This document shows, one piece after another, positions 57,899-64,000 of a stretch of DNA of 64,000 nucleotides. Made by a program: the position numbers and the translations under genes. Under the pieces are notes generated by a model. The model was not told where the DNA came from. It ran no database searches and worked only from the letters and a program-made list of their open reading frames with translations. Each line of letters starts with the position of its first letter. Within the stretch, counting starts at the first letter, position 1. The DNA is from Nematostella vectensis (Eukaryota; Cnidaria; Anthozoa; Actiniaria; Edwardsiidae), in contig NC_064041.1 of the NCBI RefSeq assembly GCF_932526225.1, positions 16,055,888 through 16,119,887 of the forward strand. The letters run 5' to 3'.

Positions 57899-58159
57899 CA
57901 GGCCCGTTACCCAGGGTTTTTCTTGGGGGGGGGGGGGGGGGGGGAAGGTGCGAAATCCGAAAAAGTGGACCTAACTTTTCCGGGGGAGGGGGAGGAGCGG
58001 ATGGAATGAGTTCTCTGATAAAAATCGGACCATCCCAGGACAAAAGAACAAAAAGGGATTTTTTATGCGTTGCAGCATCTCCACGGGAGGTTTATTGTCG
58101 GATTTGGCTACGCACCAGAGTGATCTAGATTATGCTTTATAGTTTTGGGTACGGTCCTG
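57899..58159. mobile_element. hAT-like MITE, copy 2
   Basis: A 261-bp relative of 44460-44818, starting CAGGCCCGTTACCCAGGG and ending GGGTACGGTCCTG, flanked by TTACG at 57894-57898 and 58160-58164. Shared interior blocks include AAGTGGACCTAA, TTTTCCGGG and GAGTTCTCTGATAAAAATC. An 18-bp-class G run lies just inside the left end. Confidence 0.9.
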
Positions 58160-58822
58160 TTACGTTCTCATTCACTGTAAATATATGGTGCGTTACAAAA
58201 AAAAAAAATGAGACGAAAAAGCCGCGGCATTTTGCGAAGGGGGATGTAGAAGGGCTGCTTTGTCACGACGGTTGAAAAATCCATCCCATGGGTTCGCGTC
58301 AATCATAAGAGATTCGGCAAGGAGGGTAAAGTATGGCGTTTTAGATACGCAAAGAGTTGATCAACTTGATTCATAATTTTGGTGTGGCAGTGTGAAGTAT
58401 CGGTATAATATTGTTTGCAGTTATTTTGGCGAAATTTCGAATTTCCAGTCCGCCCGAAATTCCAATCCGCCCGTTTCGCCGATCGGCATCATTAGAGTGC
58501 TACCTTTATCTTCTCTTAGTATGGGGGAACTTCAATCGCTCAAAATTGCCCTAAATGGATTGAAACTTCACAGGGTTTTTATTAGCAACTCCACAAACTG
58601 GTTAGAAAAGTTTGAAGGTATTTTATTATATTTTTCGTCCCAATTTTTTTTTTATTCTAACGCACCATATTTTTACAGGGAATGAGACACGTAAAATACA
58701 ACATATTAGCTTCGACAAATTTTGTAGGACGCGACACGAAAATGTTTCTCAACTTTCCGAGAAAAATTTCTCCGTTACTTGCTTCTACAAGATTTGGCGC
58801 GAGCAACAATGTTTTTCGAGCA
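58160..58822. other. Intergenic, nothing recognised
   Basis: No gene or named repeat. Small ORFs here of 60-97 codons have no domain signature. Confidence 0.5.
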
Positions 58823-59288
58823 GGGGCCGGTTCCCGAAAAGTCGATAAATTTATCTGCCGATAGTTATCCGTAGGTTAAATTTGCTTAGCGGTTGATAGC
58901 TATCCGACCGATAAAACCCGGTAAATCAGCAAATATTAGTCCAGTTTTATTTTAATTTTCGTTTTATTTCACTGGAAAATCTTCATAACATCTCTATGTT
59001 GTCTGCAATCGCCTCTATTCAGTCCCGAATTTGTTTTCAACTGATTTAAAAAGCGCTCGTTCGACATGCAAGCCTCATGGCAACAGATTATCCGCCATCT
59101 TGAATTACATGACTTATCGGCAGATAGCGACTTATCGGGTCCTCCCGACCTCTGCTAACTGTGTCTGCTACTTTATCAGATGATCGGATGTTTCAGGAAC
59201 CCAATTTATCAACGGATAGATTTTTCTGGGGATAAAGTGCATATTTATCTACGGATAACTGCTAACTGAGCTTTCAGGAACCGGCCCC
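58823..59288. mobile_element. TIR-bounded MITE (GGGGCCGGTTCC type)
   Basis: About 466 bp bounded by GGGGCCGGTTCCCGAAAA and the inverse TTTCAGGAACCGGCCCC. The interior carries many TTATC/GATAA subterminal repeats (for example GATAGTTATCCGTAG). No coding capacity; target-site duplication is unclear. Confidence 0.72.
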
Positions 59289-60579
59289 CAGGCTCGTAAA
59301 CTAGGAAACATGTCGCACCCTACATGACGCATGTCAGATGGCGGACATGAGATGCGCGTGTCCCTCCTTATATCACGTGTGTGATCAACAGACCAAGTCA
59401 ATACCATTCATGCATTATATTAATGAAACGAAGCTTTCTGATTTCCCACGATTCATACCAGCCTAATACCTTATGTTCTTTGGGTTACCTGTGGTGTTTC
59501 GGGTTCCCTGTGGTTGATGATGTGACGTCAACCGAAACCCTTTTACTTTGGTTGGCTCTTCCCAGCCCCTATTGTTTAAGAACCACAGGAATCCCGGACA
59601 GAACGGCTGGGACTGGCGACTGGAAGAAGAGTGTGAGTGCGAGAATATTGTGGAAACGAGGCGCGTGAAAGAAAGGCATACATAGGAATATATTTTGATA
59701 TACGAAATTATGACAAAAACACACATTTGAATCGGAGAGAGTCTTCGTACAAGAGAAAAAATACCCTCCCCACTTATTGGGACTGCATGCAAACGAAATC
59801 CGAGTTTTAAATTCTTTATTTACACTAAATATAAATATTATAAAAATCTGCAAAACATGTTTTATTCGTTTTGGAGTGTTTCATTCGTCTCTTTGGCTTT
59901 ACTTTTTGTACCTAAATTATGATGACCTATTCAGGCAAAACACTGCTCTGCTTTTAGGTGTTCTATAAAATACTAATAAAAGTGCATTAGAATTTAAATA
60001 ATAATGATACCGCGAAATGCTAACTGGGAAAATGTTAAAAAAAACCTTTTCGTTTTCCTTTTCGATTTGAAAGTGTTTCTTTCTGTCGTCGGTTCCAGCT
60101 TTTCTACTTAAAGTACTTAAGCTGTTAAGTATCTCCCAATTTTTTCCCACATGGTAATCATTTTGATTGATCTTTTGTGGATTTGCACTTTTCTTAATTT
60201 TCCCGCCAAATTCTGTGGACCGCGCGCGCTGTTTTGGGATATCAGTCTCAAGTTTAACTGTGGAAATCCCGGATTTTAGTATTATTTGATCTCTGTGCTT
60301 AGCCCAAAGTGTCACTTTATACGAGGTTTTTCCCATCATCCCAAAATTCATCAGAAAATGTTGCGTCCTATCAATGAATTTCTCTCACCGTCTCCCTACT
60401 CCCTATAGTTCGAGGATTGTTCCTTAAATCCTCTTTTCTCTTTCCGGCGGATGGATTCTCATTTAAAGAAAGCGATGTTGATTCCATCATCATATCCCAA
60501 CGGAGTCTTCTCTCGCCTAAAGCACGACAGCCCACTTTGTGCGTCTCTCAATCGGGTCTTTCTACTTTTCCCGCGCTTT
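59289..60579. other. Intergenic region left of the uncharacterised gene
   Basis: Inverse copies of the CCACAGG motif occur at 59482 and 59502 and a forward copy at 59581. The 144-codon ORF at 59917-60351 has no domain signature. The 3' UTR of the gene at 60580 should lie at the right end. Confidence 0.45.
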
Positions 60580-63430
60580 TTAGCTAAATTGTTTGTTGCC
60601 AAATACCGCGCCCGCCGCCTCTTCGAACTTTTGGCGCCAAATGATAGACTCTGCGTGCTCCTTAGCGAGTACCTCGGCCATGGCAGCGCAACGCCTTAGT
60701 AGCTTGGCTCGCCGGAGTGTCCCTTCTCTTTCAAGCTCATCCGCGAGTTGCAGCTGCCGGAGTTTCGACTCCACAGCATCATCAATCTCATTCTAAAACA
60801 AAATAAGAGTAGAATTAGAATGCTAAAAATCTTCAGCAGTCTTGTATATGAACATGTATTGTTTCAAGACATTTTCTGAGAACAAAATAAGCGAGAAATT
60901 AGAATCTGTTAATAAAAAAACTTTCTAGTATTTGGAAATGTGTTTTTTATACATTTTTTGAGAACTAGACTAGGTTAATCATCGGAAACACACCATGACG
61001 GCGTGCTTCTCGCATTCCCACCCCATCCCTCGGGGTCATTTGATTGTCACATTCATTTTGCTCAGAAAAAATATGTTTCTTCCCTCTAAATATTTCCTTC
61101 TATCATGACTAAATATGTGAAACTCCAATATTTTGAGCTCTCCCTCCGCCAAACACAGAAATGGCAGCGGGCGTTACGCCAGAGTCATAAAAAAAAATCC
61201 TTCAATAAAAATAAGCCCTGGTTGATTCTTAATCGCCTTTTCTCACCTCAATAATGATACACTCGTCCCGGTCCACCTCTCGTCTTTTCTTGGCATAGGA
61301 AGACCGTCTTTCCGCGAGTCTCATTGCCACGTCCTTATTGAACATCCGCTTCTCGCCTCTTTGCCGCTCCGCCTCGTAACCCGACACGAAAATAGAGCTG
61401 TATTTGTAGTTGAAAAACACAGGAAGCCTTTCCTTGACCGCGGTGAGTGTCGGGATAGGAGGGTAGAGGAGCTCGGGTGATCTAGGACGGGGCCTGGGAC
61501 TAAGCGAGGAAGATGATGACGTAGAGCCGCAGTATTCATCTTCATCATCGTCTTCGTCGAAAAAGAATCGAGTTGGCTCGTCCTCCTCCACCGATTCAAT
61601 ATTCACCTGAATACACGAGAGCTCCTGAAAAATACACAGACCAATCACTAGCTGTCTTCTTCTAAACTGTCTAAGAAAGCCTAGGGCAAGCACGTGGGAA
61701 GCCTGTGATATACTAAAATGGTACGGCCTGGGCCTGTTTTTTTAAGATGGTGGCAGCAGAACCGTAGTAAATACAAATTCCTTCAAATTTAAGTAAAAAT
61801 TTTGGACGCGATAAAAAAAAAGAGTTATTGAAACGGACTTTAAAATACCGTATGCTATGCGAAAAAACGGAATTGACCGGACGAGCAAGGAAATAGACAG
61901 TTTGCAAAATGAGATTGATTGATATAGAGATAACCTCCATTGTACAATTGCAATTGCACCTGGCTTTATTGGCAGGTATTTCCATAGTCTGTGGTTATTA
62001 CTTCCTGTCTATTTCAATGCGTGGGCGGGAATAATGGATAACTGCTGGTCTAGCACAGCAGGCGCCATATACTGCTCGCAAAACAAACAACTTATCTACG
62101 ATCACGTGACTAGTTCAGGGCGCGTCAAAACAAGTTATGTCATATTTTTAATGACTTAGATATTCAGATATTCAAGTTTTTACACCATTACATTGTTTTT
62201 GTGTGTTTTTTTTATTAAACATCAGCATAAATAAACGTTTTTTTCTCACTTTTGGCTGCGCCTAGCATTTCTGTTGTCTAGGCTTGTTATACCTTAGGTT
62301 CTCTTGAAAGCATCGAAAACACCTCAAATGGAAATAATAAACTGAAGTATATTTTGAGTTAATAGAAATTTAAAGTAATCTATAAAGTTGATAGTAACCC
62401 ACCAAAAAGGAAAAAAAGAGAAATGCGTAACCAACCTTGGAACTGTCATCTCCACATTCGCTGCTTCCATCGTCTGCCAGCCACTCCTTGGAGTTCCCTG
62501 ACAACCAATTCAAAACTCTACTAAGTCTCTGCACCTCCACAAACATTGCGAGTTTCATCAGTAAAGTGTACATCTCTACAAGTCGATGTTTTTGTCCACC
62601 CATGTAAGGTTTAGTGTGGATGAGTGCTTATTTCTGTATGTTGACATCATAGGCTTCCGTTTGGAAGTGTCTAGATAATATCTCAGCATGCCTCTCTGAC
62701 GTATTAATTGAGGATTTCATACAAAAAATCGAGTTTCACGCGTATTTTGCTGCAGCGGAAGTTATAGAATTATTAACGCAGTTTATTTTTTAAAGATTGC
62801 TAGAAAGGACGACAAACTAAACGAAGCGAATTAAAATTAATCACAAATCGATAAAAAAATCATTGTAAAAAAAGGAGCTCAGACCACAGGTAACCCATGA
62901 ATAGTTTCAGCGGGTTGCATAGATCCTTTCATTTTCTGTAACACTTGCATGTGCTACCGGTAATCTTGAAATTGAAATAAATAAAACTAAAGAAATTCAT
63001 AATAAAAATTCCTTATGAAGTGTAAACTGCTTATACTTAGACGACGTAAAAGAAGGCATGGCGAAAGCCCACACTCTTCATTTTGAGAATAGCATTCTGC
63101 CATGTCGATGATGTCATATAAACACACTATCCTTTTCTTGCCATGTGACGTCATGGGCTGTATGTACCCGCGTATGACCCGAACAGACCCGCGGGTAAGA
63201 CCCGTACAGACCCGCGGGTACGACCCGAACAGACCCGCGGGTAAGACCCGTACAGACCCGCGGGTATCCTGCAAGGACCCTGGCATGTAGATGACCGCTT
63301 ACCGTAGACGGCGCATAGCGCGGGAGCAAGAATACACGAGAGAGCGGGCTTGAGGGCAGGCTCGTCCCAGTCCGGCGCTTTGAAAATATCCTCTAGCGCA
63401 TCGAGCTCGCCTTGAGAGTCATAGGACCAT
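60580..63430 (-). CDS. Uncharacterised protein, C-terminal part (5' exons missing)
   Basis: Four exons on the - strand join in phase: 63303-63430, 62436-62575, 61247-61624, 60580-60792, ending in TAA; earlier exons lie beyond the window or in the array. The 286 visible residues start with WSYDSQGELDALEDIFKAPD, then hydrophobic helices (PALSCILAPALC, YTLLMKLAMFVEVQRLSRVL), an acidic stretch (DEDDDEDE), a Ser/Pro-rich linker, a conserved-looking LPVFFNYKYSSIFVSGYEAE segment, and a charged C-terminal helix, probably coiled coil (ESKLRQLQLADELEREGTL). I do not recognise the family. The acceptor of the second exon (TTGTAG|AGATG) is weak, so that border is less certain; the other borders are strong. 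Confidence 0.7.
61625..62435. other. Intron of the uncharacterised gene
   Basis: AT-rich, no repeat or exon seen. Confidence 0.5.
62884..62900 (+). repeat. Isolated CCACAGGTAACCC motif
   Basis: A single copy of the CCACAGGNARYCC core in an intron of the uncharacterised gene, matching copies at 14490 and 24040. Confidence 0.5.
63160..63275 (+). repeat. 20-bp GC-rich repeat after the donor of the first visible exon
   Basis: About five units of 19-20 bp, GACCCGCGGGTAAGACCCGT or GACCCGAACAGACCCGCGGG. Each unit holds the palindrome CCCGCGGG. It lies about 30 bp inside the intron downstream of exon 63303-63430. Confidence 0.92.
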
Positions 63431-64000
63431 CTGCAATATAGACGCGACACGTGAGCAACATAGACGCGACACATGAGCAACACGTATGCAACTTAGAAAC
63501 ATTCAAAGCATGAAGATTGCCCTAGGAATCATAGGACCATCTGCAACATAGACGTTACATGCGAGCAACATAGACGCGACACATGAACAACACGTATGCA
63601 ACTTAGAAACATCACCAGCAAGGAGCTTGCCCTAGGAGTCAAAAGCCCATCTGCAACATAGACGTTACATGTGAGCAACATAGACGCGACACGTGAACAA
63701 CACGTATGCAACTTAGAAACATCACAAGCAAGGAGCTTGCCCTAGGAGTCATAGGACCATCTGCAACATAGACGTCACATGTGAGCAACATAGACGCGAC
63801 ACGTGAACAACACGTATATGGAGCTTGCCCTAGGAGTCATAGGACCATCTGCAACATAGACGTTACATGTGAGCAACATAGACGCGACACGTGAACAACA
63901 CGTATATGGAGCTCGACATAGGACCATCTGCAACATAGACGCAACATACGAACAGCTTGTAGGCAGTACACAAACAACATATCGAGCTTGTCTTGAGAGT
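63400..64000 (-). repeat. About 105-bp repeat with copies of a 3' splice site and exon start
   Basis: Five to six units of about 85-120 bp reaching the window edge. On the - strand each carries TTGCAG|ATGGTCCTATGACTC, the acceptor and first bases of exon 63303-63430. In the copies the exon-like part continues CCTAGGGCAAGCTC, placing TAG in the exon's frame. AACATAGACGCGACACGTGA is the conserved intron part. Confidence 0.93.

Noticed and set aside
59917-60351. 144-codon - strand ORF
   Set aside because: Lys/Ser/Asn-rich composition without motif, in AT-rich intergenic DNA.

Overview
The window is nuclear DNA from an animal, most likely a cnidarian and plausibly a sea anemone. Long spliced genes with GT-AG introns, class A and secretin-like GPCRs, a 28-exon PLAA orthologue, a TTLL polyglutamylase, MITEs, a tRNA-derived SINE and a CR1/L2-type LINE support this. 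The species is an inference; no bacterial or viral gene organisation was seen. All gene models below were spliced by eye and checked for reading phase.

Layout. Two class A GPCR paralogues lie on the + strand (2074-6423, three exons, 397 aa; 12105-15002, two exons, 382 aa). Convergent to them, on the - strand, is a complete PLAA/Doa1/Ufd3 orthologue (15938-42789, 28 exons, 809 aa, with WD40, PFU and PUL regions). Roughly 15 kb of its 27 kb span is tandem-repeat DNA inside introns. Also on the - strand follow a TTLL11-like tubulin polyglutamylase (45904-50775, 5 exons, 607 aa), a 5'-truncated LINE (51305-53013), an intronless somatomedin-B-containing secretin-like GPCR (53240-56398, 1052 aa), and the 3' part of a gene I do not recognise (60580-63430, cut by the right edge).

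The genes do not form one pathway. PLAA acts in ubiquitin/p97 turnover, the TTLL protein modifies ciliary or axonemal tubulin, and the GPCRs are surface receptors with unknown ligands.

The most striking pattern is that minisatellites repeatedly start exactly at exon boundaries and carry a copy of the boundary in each unit. It occurs at 5' splice sites (receptor 1 intron 1; receptor 2 intron 1 as a single duplication; PLAA introns 4, 11, 21, 27), at stop codons (receptor 2, PLAA, SMB receptor) and at one 3' splice site (right-edge gene). The arrays therefore hold rows of decoy splice sites. A 38-bp satellite in PLAA intron 24 (17690-23352) is free of stops on the - strand and produces false ORFs of up to about 1,900 codons.
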